Position numbers and translations under genes: made by a program
The notes under the pieces: model-generated
Databases searched by the model: none
Seen by the model: only the letters and a program-made list of their open reading frames with translations
What the model was told of the DNA's origin: nothing
Shown: piece after piece, positions 23,040-31,233 of the stretch
Layout: every line of letters begins with the position of its first letter
Position numbering within the stretch: position 1 is the stretch's first letter
DNA from: Faecalibacter bovis
Lineage (GTDB): Bacteria; Bacteroidota; Bacteroidia; Flavobacteriales; Weeksellaceae
NCBI RefSeq assembly: GCF_017948305.1
Contig: NZ_CP072842.1
Location: 288,001 to 352,000, forward strand
DNA: 64,000 bases
Reading direction: 5' to 3'

Positions 23040-23519
23040 ATGAATGTAGAAGAAATATTTTCTCAAGCTATAAAGCTTCAATCAAAAAAGAAAGGAATTG
23101 CTTCTATTGCGGTGGTATCTGTAGAGCGTGTTGAAGATAATTTTTGCATCGTGGATAATGATACTGAAGTACGTCTTAATTCAATTATAGATGAGTTAGA
23201 AAGTAACATGACAATCTATCCAAAAGTAGGCTCAAAAGTCGTAGTTGCTCGCTTAGATAACCAGGACGAATTAACCATTATTCAATATTCAGAAATTGAT
23301 AGAATCTTGATAAAAATAGAATCTCAAATCTTTGAAATGAAAGATGGAAAATTCAGAATCTTAAATAAAGAAGCAAACCTTAAAACGGTTTTAAACGACC
23401 TATTTACAACCTTAGAAAATTCAATAATTAAAACACCTTCAGGTGCTGGAAAATTCATTGAATTGAATAAGCAAAAGTTTAACCAACTTAACCAAGATAT
23501 TAACAAATTACTTTTCTAA
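23040..23519 (+). CDS. baseplate assembly/spike-like protein (gp45/gpV-like), 159 aa
   Basis: The middle has an OB-fold-like run (SIAVVSVERVEDNFCIVDNDTEVRL...PKVGSKVVVARLDNQDELTIIQYSEID) as in gpV/gp45 baseplate proteins, and the C-terminal half is helical. The usual beta-helix tip repeats of a spike are not obvious, so the puncturing tip may be elsewhere or reduced. Located directly after the hub, the canonical position. Confidence 0.6.
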   Translation: MNVEEIFSQAIKLQSKKKGIASIAVVSVERVEDNFCIVDNDTEVRLNSIIDELESNMTIYPKVGSKVVVARLDNQDELTIIQYSEIDRILIKIESQIFEMKDGKFRILNKEANLKTVLNDLFTTLENSIIKTPSGAGKFIELNKQKFNQLNQDINKLLF

Positions 23520-23722
23520 TGGCTTTAAATGATGCAGAATTTATACAGGCTGTTATTGATCTACAAGATGAGATGATTGAGTCTGAAAATTATGAAGCAA
23601 GTAAATTGATTTATGCTCAAAAATTACTAGCTATTATCAAAAATTATTTGATGTCAGGAACTGTAATTATTACAGGAACATCTAACCAAGGAGCATTTAC
23701 AGGAACAGGAAATATCGAGTAA
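23519..23722 (+). CDS. small baseplate-region protein, 67 aa
   Basis: A short protein with a helical first half and a Gly/Thr-rich end (SGTVIITGTSNQGAFTGTGN), which resembles small beta-repeat tips. It could be a PAAR-like or spike-tip substitute, but it has no metal-binding Cys/His, so that is speculation. Both ends overlap neighbours by one base (TAATG), so it is translationally coupled. Confidence 0.6.
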   Translation: MALNDAEFIQAVIDLQDEMIESENYEASKLIYAQKLLAIIKNYLMSGTVIITGTSNQGAFTGTGNIE

Positions 23723-24006
23723 TGAAGGATATCATAAGAGACCAGGAACAAGATGTAAAAATAGAGCGTGGAGACTTTGTTATTGATGAAAGTGATCAAC
23801 AACATATCGAAGATATTTTCATTGCTCAAAAAGGTGAATTTAAAGAATTTCCTTTAGTGGGTTTTGGTGCTATCAATTACATCAAATCACAAACTACAGA
23901 TGATGAATTTAAGAGAGATTTAAAAATACAATTGGAATATGATAATTACATCAATTCTACTATTGATACATCTGAAGGAATTCAAAACACTAAAATTATA
24001 ATTTAA
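23722..24006 (+). CDS. baseplate wedge protein, gpW/gp25-like (putative), 94 aa
   Basis: About 94 residues with VKIERGDFVIDESDQQHIEDIFIAQKGEFKEFPLVGFGAINYIKS. The pattern 'G...EFP..G.g...y' after a helix with a Gln-His pair is typical of gp46/gp25-like wedge proteins in Mu-type phages of Bacteroidota. Position between spike-like protein and gp47 is right. Coupled to the previous gene. Confidence 0.62.
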   Translation: MKDIIRDQEQDVKIERGDFVIDESDQQHIEDIFIAQKGEFKEFPLVGFGAINYIKSQTTDDEFKRDLKIQLEYDNYINSTIDTSEGIQNTKIII

Positions 24007-24549
24007 ATGAAAACAATCAATTACATACTAGACGGTTTTGGTTTTAAAAATCTAGATGATTTTTTAAGCTCAACGTTTGGTTTCCTAAACTCTCAAAATG
24101 TGATAAAAACAGATTTAGTCTTGGGCACACTTGTTTCTGCAGTTAGCTTTCTTTTTGGCTTCAATCACTTATTTTTAATTGCTTTAGTTGTTCTATTGGG
24201 CTTTGAATGGTACACTGGAGTTAAAGCATCTTTAAAACGTGGAGAGCAACATTCAAGTAGAAAATTTGGTCGTATGCTTTTAAAAATAGCTACTTATTTA
24301 ACACCAATATATATCCTGAATACGTTTGCATCGAACTCTAATTTTCCTGTAATAATGAATTACGAAATAGATCCATTTATTTGGCTTTATTGGGTATATG
24401 TGATTGCTATTATATGGCAACTATTTGTATCGCTTTTAGAAAATTATAAGAGCCTTGGTTACAAGTTCGCTGAAGTATTATTGAAGATTATTAATAAGAA
24501 ATTTTATGAACAATTCAATTTAGAAGATGACAATAAAAATCCTACATAA
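24007..24549 (+). CDS. holin-like membrane protein (phage holin 4 family-like), 180 aa
   Basis: Three or four membrane spans (about residues 38-55, 58-75, 95-112 and 120-142). The segment GFEWYTGVKASLKRGEQHSSRKFGRMLLKIATYL matches the conserved 'D-x-x-T-G-x-x-a' and 'S-x-k' region of the toxin-secretion/phage-lysis holin family. It may form the membrane lesion at lysis. It lies in the baseplate cluster rather than beside the lysozyme at 30787, which is unusual. Overlaps the next gene by 23 bases. Confidence 0.72.
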   Translation: MKTINYILDGFGFKNLDDFLSSTFGFLNSQNVIKTDLVLGTLVSAVSFLFGFNHLFLIALVVLLGFEWYTGVKASLKRGEQHSSRKFGRMLLKIATYLTPIYILNTFASNSNFPVIMNYEIDPFIWLYWVYVIAIIWQLFVSLLENYKSLGYKFAEVLLKIINKKFYEQFNLEDDNKNPT

Positions 24550-24835
24550 TCAAAGCCTTTTAGATATCTCCATTAGGTTGTTTGGGACTGCAATTGGTGT
24601 ACTACCATTGGCTATTGAAAATAACATTTCAATGACAGATGATTTGGAGGTTGGAAAGGTTTTAAAAGTTCCTGCAGGTGGTGAATTTGAGCAAAGGCTA
24701 ATAGCGGATTTTTTCAAAAATAGAAATATCAATCCAGCAACTGCAATTGATAAAATTCGACTTACAGAGGAATTTGTAGATAGCAATGGAGGAATTGAAT
24801 ATTGGGGAATAGAAATCGATTTTGAAGTAAGGTAA
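24527..24835 (+). CDS. LysM-like tail protein (gpX-like), 102 aa
   Basis: Residues about 5-48 (LHNQSLLDISIRLFGTAIGVLPLAIENNISMTDDLEVGKVLKVP) form a LysM-like module of the kind in small tail proteins of P2- and Mu-type phages. The rest is a short helical/beta tail. It probably sits at the tail tip or peptidoglycan contact site. It starts inside the previous coding end and is three bases from the next start. Confidence 0.65.
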   Translation: MTIKILHNQSLLDISIRLFGTAIGVLPLAIENNISMTDDLEVGKVLKVPAGGEFEQRLIADFFKNRNINPATAIDKIRLTEEFVDSNGGIEYWGIEIDFEVR

Positions 24836-24836
24836 T

Positions 24837-25679
24837 ATGAGCGTAGAACAATATCAAAATACAATGATAGCAGCGAAAGAAAGAAATGCTGCATTAAGTG
24901 GATTAACTTCTACTTCTAAAACTTCTATTTGGCGTTTAATGTTTTATTGTGTGGCATTTGCCATCGAGCAATTAGCGCAATTATTCTCCCAACATCGTAA
25001 GGAAATCGACGATAAAATTGCAAAACAGAAAACTCATCGTTTAGCTTGGATTCAAGGGATGTATTTGAATTTTCAGTATGGTTTTGATTTGATACCTGAA
25101 ACAGATCAGTTTGATAACTCAAATGCTACTGATGATCAAATTTCTGAATCGAAGATTATTAAATATTGTGCGGTTAATGAATCCGATACACAGCGAGAAG
25201 TTATCATTAAGATAGCGACTGAAGTTGAAGGAGAATTGTCTCCATTACCTCAAGAAGTCATGGAAACAATTGATCGTTATACTTCGGAAATTAAAGGTAC
25301 TGGTGTACCGTATCGAATTATCAATTATGTGCCTGATTTATTACGCTTAAAAATACGAGTGTTCAGAGATCCATTATTGATTGATGAGCAAGGAATGCAT
25401 AGACGAAATGCCAACTTTCCTGTAGAAGATGCACTGAAGGAATTTATGAAGGAATTGCCTTTTGATGGTGCGTTACAAATTCAGGACTTATCTAATAAGC
25501 TGGAGAGTGTTACAGGTGTTGAGTTGGTATCGGTTGATTTGGTTCAATCATGCTGGGTAAATCCTGCTACTTCAGGATATGGCGATTGGCGTTCGATTGA
25601 TGTGAGAAAAGTGCCTGAGAGTGGCTACTTCAAGATTGAGAACTTTAACGGAATAAGCTATGAAGTATTACAATCTTAA
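24837..25679 (+). CDS. baseplate J-like protein (gp47-like), 280 aa
   Basis: The central DTQREVIIKIATEVEGELSPLPQEVMETIDRYTSEIKGTG region and the C-terminal part (LDSGTGVELVSVDLV-like segment VTGVELVSVDLVQSCW) match the shape of baseplate J proteins, which build the wedge together with the gp25-like and gp48-like proteins. The amino-terminal half is helical. Shorter than the usual Mu gp47 (about 360 aa). Overlaps the next gene by 20 bases. Confidence 0.72.
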   Translation: MSVEQYQNTMIAAKERNAALSGLTSTSKTSIWRLMFYCVAFAIEQLAQLFSQHRKEIDDKIAKQKTHRLAWIQGMYLNFQYGFDLIPETDQFDNSNATDDQISESKIIKYCAVNESDTQREVIIKIATEVEGELSPLPQEVMETIDRYTSEIKGTGVPYRIINYVPDLLRLKIRVFRDPLLIDEQGMHRRNANFPVEDALKEFMKELPFDGALQIQDLSNKLESVTGVELVSVDLVQSCWVNPATSGYGDWRSIDVRKVPESGYFKIENFNGISYEVLQS

Positions 25680-26163
25680 TTTCAATAAGCTTGTTCAGTT
25701 GCTTTTGCCGACGTTTTTGCGAAAGCCAAGAATAATTGCTTTTTTGCAATCTGCAATTGCTCCAGTAATTCATATTCATGATGAATTTAATCAACTACGG
25801 TTGGACGATCATTATAAGTTAGACCATACTTGGCAGAAATGCTACATGGAAGCTGCATTGAATGATATGTTTGATTTGGATGAGCGAAAAATCAGAATTA
25901 TAGAAGGAGATCGATACGAGCGTAATTACATCTACACCCATGCCGAGCAGAAACCTAAGTATTTAGGGACTTTGTTTCTTAGACGTGCTGATGATTATTC
26001 CGATACTGGTTACGACTTCACCGTCGATATGGCTAATGTAACGGCTAATCATTATGATGTGGTGGCATTGGTAAAGTTTTACAAGTTAGAAGGCACACGT
26101 TTCAATATCATCAATCTAAGGACATTACAACGAAATTTTTTAAATCAATCAATTAGGCTATAG
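25660..26163 (+). CDS. gp48-like baseplate/tail protein I (putative), 167 aa
   Basis: Follows the J-like gene with a 20-base overlap, the place of gp48/tail protein I in Mu- and P2-like phages. The N-terminus (LVQLLLPTFLRKPRIIAFLQSAIAPV) is a conserved helix pair and the C-terminus is beta-rich. It links the baseplate to the fibres. Family assignment rests on order more than motif. Confidence 0.6.
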   Translation: MKYYNLNFNKLVQLLLPTFLRKPRIIAFLQSAIAPVIHIHDEFNQLRLDDHYKLDHTWQKCYMEAALNDMFDLDERKIRIIEGDRYERNYIYTHAEQKPKYLGTLFLRRADDYSDTGYDFTVDMANVTANHYDVVALVKFYKLEGTRFNIINLRTLQRNFLNQSIRL

Positions 26164-26165
26164 CA

Positions 26166-26996
26166 ATGAATCATATTAATATACAACAAGCAGGTGGTTT
26201 TCCGATGGAAACCAATACGTTGGATGCAATGCAAAAATCGTATGAAGTCTTCAATGTGTTTGGAGGTACAATTGCTCCATTGGCAATCATTTCAGGATGT
26301 CAGATAAATGGTAATCAGGTGTCAAATGGCTATGTGAATATTAATAATCAGTTGTACGAATTCCGTGGTGGTCAAGCATCGGAGTTTGTGATTATTCAGC
26401 AGGAAGAAGAGCCACGAAATTTTGAGAGTGGTGAAACTAAGATTGTGTATATCCGACGATGGGCTACATTTGGTCAAACTTCAAACGGTTCTAATTATCC
26501 ATGGGCAGACTTCCATCGTGTGGTAACGAATGAAGAAATGTATAATCGTAGCAATCATATTGGTTTTATCCAGGATTATTACGGTGAAATAGCAAACATT
26601 CCTACAGGTTGGAGTCTATGTGATGGTACGAATGGAACGCCTGATTTACGTTCAAAATTTATTGTAGGTTATGATGATCGTGTTTCTGATTATAATGCTG
26701 TTGGAAAAACTGGAGGTCTAAAAGAAGTTGCTTTAACAGCTAATCAAAACGGAAGGCATACTCATAGTGGTTCAGTAGAAATTCCTGATCATACACACAC
26801 GTATCTTAAAGCAATTAAGGCTCGTGGGTATCGTACTCAGGCCGATGATAATCCTTTTGGAAATAACGAATCTGCACAAACATCTTCAGCAGGTGGTGGC
26901 ACGTTTACCGTATCAGTTGGCGAATCAGGTGCTGGAGAAGCGCATGAAAATAGACCGCCTTATTTCGTATTAGCAAAAATCATGTACACAGGATAA
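26166..26996 (+). CDS. tail fibre with collar domain, 276 aa
   Basis: Tail collar-type protein. The segment GFIQDYYGEIANIPTGWSLCDGTNGTPDLRSKFIVGY is the phage tail collar domain (PF07484). Downstream histidines in NGRHTHSGSVEIPDHTHTYL resemble the metal-binding HxH repeats of trimeric fibres such as T4 gp12. The end (HENRPPYFVLAKIMYTG) is the usual C-terminal strand of this group. It is likely part of the receptor-contacting device. Confidence 0.82.
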   Translation: MNHINIQQAGGFPMETNTLDAMQKSYEVFNVFGGTIAPLAIISGCQINGNQVSNGYVNINNQLYEFRGGQASEFVIIQQEEEPRNFESGETKIVYIRRWATFGQTSNGSNYPWADFHRVVTNEEMYNRSNHIGFIQDYYGEIANIPTGWSLCDGTNGTPDLRSKFIVGYDDRVSDYNAVGKTGGLKEVALTANQNGRHTHSGSVEIPDHTHTYLKAIKARGYRTQADDNPFGNNESAQTSSAGGGTFTVSVGESGAGEAHENRPPYFVLAKIMYTG

Positions 26997-27002
26997 TTTA
27001 TT

Positions 27003-28256
27003 ATGGCAGATGTAAATAATAATGCTCAGCAAAGACTTGCTGATCGTAATACTATAAAACAATGGTTTAAAAGAGGTTTAAAACCATTACAAGAACATTT
27101 TTGGACTTGGATAGATTCGTTTTGGCATAAGAATGATTTAATTCCTATGTCTTCAATACAGAATCTTACAACAATTTTAGATTCGAAGTCTAATTTAGGT
27201 CACATTCATATTGAATATACAACTCCAGAAGTAGTTCAATCGATGATTGATAATCAAATTACTTCAATCTATCGATTAATGTCTCCAGTTGCTACTTATG
27301 CAGATTTACCAATGGATGGTAATCTTAACGGAGATGTTCGCAATGTGATTGATACAGGAATGAACTACGTTTGGGATGGAGCCGAATGGGATGCATTAGG
27401 AGGATCGTTGGATTTAACTAATTACGTTACTCAAACTCAATTTACAACTGCATTGTCTGATATGGCAACGCAAACTTGGGTTAATCAGCAATTGGCTAAT
27501 GTATCAGTTGATTTATCAGGCTATTACACGGCTGAAGAAGTGGATTGGCAGATTGGGCATGCAATTACAGGATTAGCGACACAGGCGTGGGTTAATGAGC
27601 AAATAGCTAATATTAGTGGTGGTGGACAGATGGATTTATCCATCTATGCGCTGAAAGATGCTACAGGATTGAGTGAGGAGCAAATTGATGCTTGGCGCAA
27701 TGCTTTGCGTGTAACAGATATCGAGGTTGAGAATCTGTATAATGCTGATGGAACTTTAACTGGAAATAGAAATGTGAATCTTGGTGGGTTTACACTTCAG
27801 TTTTTGAATGGTTACATCAAGGCAAATCGATATTCATTGAATATTATAACAGGTAACTCGCATCCCAATTCGATACATACGGATGGAAATAAATTGAAAT
27901 TTACAAACAATGCTGGTGTAACACAAGAGTTGTTAACTGAATTTTCTTCAGTACAAGATATGTTAGTAATTACATCTAATACGAATATAAGTAGCTCTAT
28001 GATAAATAGAAATATCTTATTTGATAATGGAACTTCTAATTTATCATTAATAGTTCCTTCATCTCTACCAGAAAATTTTATCATGTCTGGTATTAAATTA
28101 GGAAGTGGAAGATTAACAATTATTGGCGGTGCAGGAGTAGTGATTAACCAAGTTACTTATACAGATGTTGTATATGGTATATCAGGAAGTAGATTCATGT
28201 TGTCTCGTGTAGGGAATAGTAATGTGTTTAATTTGTATACTTCTAATTATGAATAA
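27003..28256 (+). CDS. tail fibre protein, 417 aa
   Basis: A fibre-like protein. The N-terminal part (KQWFKRGLKPLQEHFWTWIDSFWHKNDLIPMSSIQNL) is a conserved attachment region in fibre proteins of Bacteroidota phages, followed by a domain with ATYADLPMDGNLNGDVRNV, then two related repeats (MATQTWVNQQLANVS and LATQAWVNEQIANIS) about 43 residues apart and a beta-rich C-terminal half. It is likely to be trimeric and to recognise the cell surface. Eight-base overlap with the next gene. Confidence 0.75.
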   Translation: MADVNNNAQQRLADRNTIKQWFKRGLKPLQEHFWTWIDSFWHKNDLIPMSSIQNLTTILDSKSNLGHIHIEYTTPEVVQSMIDNQITSIYRLMSPVATYADLPMDGNLNGDVRNVIDTGMNYVWDGAEWDALGGSLDLTNYVTQTQFTTALSDMATQTWVNQQLANVSVDLSGYYTAEEVDWQIGHAITGLATQAWVNEQIANISGGGQMDLSIYALKDATGLSEEQIDAWRNALRVTDIEVENLYNADGTLTGNRNVNLGGFTLQFLNGYIKANRYSLNIITGNSHPNSIHTDGNKLKFTNNAGVTQELLTEFSSVQDMLVITSNTNISSSMINRNILFDNGTSNLSLIVPSSLPENFIMSGIKLGSGRLTIIGGAGVVINQVTYTDVVYGISGSRFMLSRVGNSNVFNLYTSNYE

Positions 28257-29187
28257 TCCAGCATTATTTTTTGATAAATCCCCAGAATTGGCAATGTTAA
28301 AGTATACTAATACAATTAATAGTGGGATTGTATTTTCAACAAGAAGTGGGAATATGAAAGTTATCAATTTAGATGGAACTAAAAGTGATGTAACTACTGA
28401 TAAGATGGTAGATTATTCAACTTGGGATAATCTTAATGCAATATCAATTCCATTAAATAATTATAGTACAGAACAATCAGGTTATTTAAGATTTGTTTTT
28501 CAATATGGTTATAAAGATGTGTATGCTATAGCTGTTAGGAAAATTCATACTTCGAATAATCCGAGTATTTTTTATAACCATAATAAATTCGAAATTCAAA
28601 ATTTAGGTAATTTTTTAAAACAGTTCCCAGCATTACATAGTTTTTCATTTGACAGTTATGTATATGGAGATGCTACAGTACAAGCTGTTTTAGCAGGGGA
28701 TTTAGCTTTAATACCGAAATACATTAAGAGAGTTTATTTATCTAATATCGATGTTAAAAATTTACATAGTTCGTTAGTGTATAACTTAAATAATATTCCT
28801 ACTAATTCTGAATTAGAATCGTTTTACTTTCAAGCGCGTACTACCACTGCTCAAAATCTATCATTAAATATGCATGGAGATTTAAAATACTTACCTCCAT
28901 CGTTAAAGAATTTTGTTGTTAGATCAGTATTAACTGCTACTAATACTTCAGTAATATATAGCGGTGGTAAGGTTTGGAATCCTGAATTAAATAGTTTTCG
29001 ATTATCAAAAACAATGACATCATCATCAATAGATTTATTATTGAATGATATGGCTAGTCAAGTGACTACTGCTATAGGTAATAAATCGATTGGACTACAA
29101 GGTACAAGAACAAGCGCATCAGATGATGCTGTTGCTTATTTGGAATCACTTGGTTTTACAGTTACAGTTGCAACAGCAATTTCTTAA
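28249..29187 (+). CDS. putative fibre tip/receptor-binding protein, leucine-rich-repeat-like, 312 aa
   Basis: No family recognised with certainty. The middle has recurring units of the type 'iP.YIKRVYLSNIDVKNLHSSL', 'NSELESFYFQAR', 'LPPSLKNFVVRS', 'NPELNSFRLSKT', spaced about 25-35 residues and looking like leucine-rich-repeat strands. I chose ATG 28249, overlapping the fibre stop, rather than ATG 28222. It follows the fibre gene directly, so a host-recognition role is plausible but inferred. Confidence 0.55.
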   Translation: MNNPALFFDKSPELAMLKYTNTINSGIVFSTRSGNMKVINLDGTKSDVTTDKMVDYSTWDNLNAISIPLNNYSTEQSGYLRFVFQYGYKDVYAIAVRKIHTSNNPSIFYNHNKFEIQNLGNFLKQFPALHSFSFDSYVYGDATVQAVLAGDLALIPKYIKRVYLSNIDVKNLHSSLVYNLNNIPTNSELESFYFQARTTTAQNLSLNMHGDLKYLPPSLKNFVVRSVLTATNTSVIYSGGKVWNPELNSFRLSKTMTSSSIDLLLNDMASQVTTAIGNKSIGLQGTRTSASDDAVAYLESLGFTVTVATAIS

Positions 29188-29200
29188 TAAATTTTTAAAT

Positions 29201-29698
29201 ATGAGAAGAGAACAAATTATACCGCAGGAAGATCAACAATTGATAGCTGCAATAGAGAACACAAAATTACAGTTGGTTGAATTACCATTGCCTGATATGG
29301 TAGATAATCCTAATTACCGACAAGTAATTCGTGTACAAGATGTAATTATCAATCTTTCGGAAGGTTATTTTAAAGCAATTCCTAAACGAATATTGATTCA
29401 TAAAATAACTGGAGCTGCAATGGATTTGAATCTTAAAGTTCCAAACTTAGAACGTTTTAAATATGATATCGCAGCCTTGGTAGATGCTAATGGAACTCGC
29501 AAGTTGTATGAAACCAACTATTACAACGAAGAAGACGAATTAGTGGAAACTAAGCAAGAACCAAAACATGTAAATTGTGTACAGTACTTAACTTTTTTAA
29601 GTTCAGTTCAAGCATTACCACAATTATTCACTGCATTTATCCAGCAATATATTGATGATGAACAAGCTGTTGATCCGTTAATCTTTACCAAGTTATAA
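29201..29698 (+). CDS. hypothetical tail-region protein, 165 aa
   Basis: A soluble protein with a helical N-terminus (MRREQIIPQEDQQLIAAIEN) and alternating segments after it. It may be a fibre assembly or adhesin-associated protein, given its place behind the fibre genes, but I recognise no motif. ATG 29201 is chosen; an earlier in-frame ATG at 29090 would overlap the preceding gene by 98 bases and give a low-complexity Gln/Leu stretch. The stop overlaps the next ATG. Confidence 0.65.
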   Translation: MRREQIIPQEDQQLIAAIENTKLQLVELPLPDMVDNPNYRQVIRVQDVIINLSEGYFKAIPKRILIHKITGAAMDLNLKVPNLERFKYDIAALVDANGTRKLYETNYYNEEDELVETKQEPKHVNCVQYLTFLSSVQALPQLFTAFIQQYIDDEQAVDPLIFTKL

Positions 29699-30057
29699 TG
29701 AAAAATCTATTGCTTGTATTAGTGGCTTTAACGCTGTTTGTGTTGTTGGAACCATTCTCCTTTGTTTACGTCAATTTCGTAAAAAAGAAATTCAATTGGA
29801 AACGTTTGTTTGATTATTGGAGAAGTATGGCTGTAGATATAGATCGCTTTGGCAATCATCAATACAGATCATTGTTTAATCACATTTTTATTCAACAAGA
29901 CGGCTATCAGTTTGGAAATTTCAAAGAAACGGTTTCATCAGCATTAGGGAAAAATCAACACTTTGGGAAATTAACGAAGACAGGTAAACTCTTAGTTTCT
30001 ATTCTTGATTTTATCGATGAAAATCATTGCTTAAAGTCTATCAATTGGGAAATTTAA
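29698..30057 (+). CDS. small membrane-anchored phage protein, 119 aa
   Basis: An N-terminal hydrophobic helix (about residues 3-25, NLLLVLVALTLFVLLEPFSFVYV) anchors a basic soluble part. The motif FGNFKETVSSALGKNQHFGKLTKTGKLL...LDFIDENHC resembles small proteins found in the fibre-to-lysis interval of Bacteroidota phages. Function unknown. Starts on the last base of the previous stop codon. Confidence 0.65.
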   Translation: MKNLLLVLVALTLFVLLEPFSFVYVNFVKKKFNWKRLFDYWRSMAVDIDRFGNHQYRSLFNHIFIQQDGYQFGNFKETVSSALGKNQHFGKLTKTGKLLVSILDFIDENHCLKSINWEI

Positions 30058-30068
30058 ACAAATTATAT

Positions 30069-30455
30069 ATGAAAAATTTTATTAAGCGATTTCAACACGT
30101 TTTAAGTGTATTCTATCATTCACATCTTACTGAGAAAAGGCCAGGAGTAAAATACGAAGGAAAGCAATTTGATGATACTTTAAGTAGATCTTTATTAGCC
30201 CACTTTGCAGGACGTTTTACAGTTGCAATTTTCTTCTTGATTATTACAGGAGGTTTGTCGAATTCTGATGGATATCCATTATTATCTTTGGTTGTTATGT
30301 GGTTTTTCACTGATATTTTCGGAGCAATGCTAGGTGCTGTAATTATACCAGCAAAATCAAGAGATAAATATGCACGAGGTTGCTGGCTTCCATTGATAGG
30401 AATCTTAACGGTATGCTTATTTGAAAAATATGATACTTCTAAATTGGCTCAATAA
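30069..30455 (+). CDS. membrane protein of unknown function, 128 aa
   Basis: Two or three hydrophobic spans: about residues 50-66 (VAIFFLIITGGLSN), 70-95 (LLSLVVMWFFTDIFGAMLGAVIIP) and 105-118 (GCWLPLIGILTVCL). No recognised family. With the next gene and the anchored protein before it, this is a cluster of small membrane proteins ahead of the lysozyme, so a role in lysis timing or superinfection control is possible but only inferred. Overlaps the next gene by 26 bases. Confidence 0.62.
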   Translation: MKNFIKRFQHVLSVFYHSHLTEKRPGVKYEGKQFDDTLSRSLLAHFAGRFTVAIFFLIITGGLSNSDGYPLLSLVVMWFFTDIFGAMLGAVIIPAKSRDKYARGCWLPLIGILTVCLFEKYDTSKLAQ

Positions 30456-30702
30456 AAACATTGACAAAATTGCTCATGAAAGTCTGAGTAATTTGATTTG
30501 TTGGATCATCTTCATCCCAAGCTTTTTTATTATTCAATTTTGGGCAATCTTACCAGCTATAATTATCTCATTCATAGTTGGGTTAAAAAAGGAAAAGAAA
30601 GATCTAAAATTTGATCAAAAAGATATGCTAGCAAATGGCATTGGTATTTTGCGTTTTTGCATTCAAATAGGCGTGGTAAGCTTACTATTCAGTAGGTTTT
30701 AA
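30430..30702 (+). CDS. small membrane protein, 90 aa
   Basis: Starts MILLNWLNKNIDKIAHESLS. Two membrane spans, about residues 20-50 and 72-88, separated by a charged loop (GLKKEKKDLKFDQKDMLANGIG). The 'KIaHe...D.kDm.aNgiGi' pattern is seen in small phage membrane proteins of this group. It could be a holin or antiholin partner of the lysozyme 84 bases downstream; that is inferred from topology and place only. Confidence 0.6.
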   Translation: MILLNWLNKNIDKIAHESLSNLICWIIFIPSFFIIQFWAILPAIIISFIVGLKKEKKDLKFDQKDMLANGIGILRFCIQIGVVSLLFSRF

Positions 30703-30786
30703 AAATCATTTAAACAGTATTTAAAAATCAATTAAAAGTTGTGTAAAACTACACGATCAGGATAAACTCATTTTAAAAATTAAGGT

Positions 30787-31233
30787 ATGAACACAGGAAA
30801 AAAAGGCCTTGCGTTAATCAAAAAATATGAAGGATTTAAATCAAAACCTTATTTAGATCCAATTGGTATTCCAACAATTGGTTACGGAGCTACTTATTAT
30901 CCAAATAAGAAGAAAGTAACAATGAAGGATAAAGCAATCTCAGAACAAGAAGCTTCAAGCTTATTAGTGGAGATGTTGAAGGTTTATGAAAGACAGGTGT
31001 CTTTGTTAGTTCGTAAACCAGTTAATCAAAATCAATTTGATGCACTTGTTTCATTTTGCTACAATTTAGGCGCAACGAATCTTTCTAAGTCTACATTACT
31101 AAAAAAAGTAAATGCTAATCCAAATGATAAAACAATCGCTAATGAGTTTGTTAAATGGAATAAGGCAGGCGGTAAAGTGTTGAATGGTTTAACTAAACGA
31201 AGAAAGGATGAGGCAGCTTTGTATTTTTCTTAG
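30787..31233 (+). CDS. phage lysozyme, GH24 family (endolysin), 148 aa
   Basis: Cleaves the glycan strand of peptidoglycan at lysis. The T4-lysozyme-type catalytic triad is intact: E15 in KKYEGF, D24 nine residues later and T30 in IPTIGYG, exactly the T4 spacing (E11, D20, T26). The C-terminal half has NQNQFDALVSFCYNLG and KRRKDEAALYF, both typical. No signal peptide, so a holin is needed for access to the wall. The leader (30703-30786) contains TTTAAA motifs and a small hairpin near 30738-30757. Overlaps the spanin-like gene by 26 bases. Confidence 0.92.
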   Translation: MNTGKKGLALIKKYEGFKSKPYLDPIGIPTIGYGATYYPNKKKVTMKDKAISEQEASSLLVEMLKVYERQVSLLVRKPVNQNQFDALVSFCYNLGATNLSKSTLLKKVNANPNDKTIANEFVKWNKAGGKVLNGLTKRRKDEAALYFS

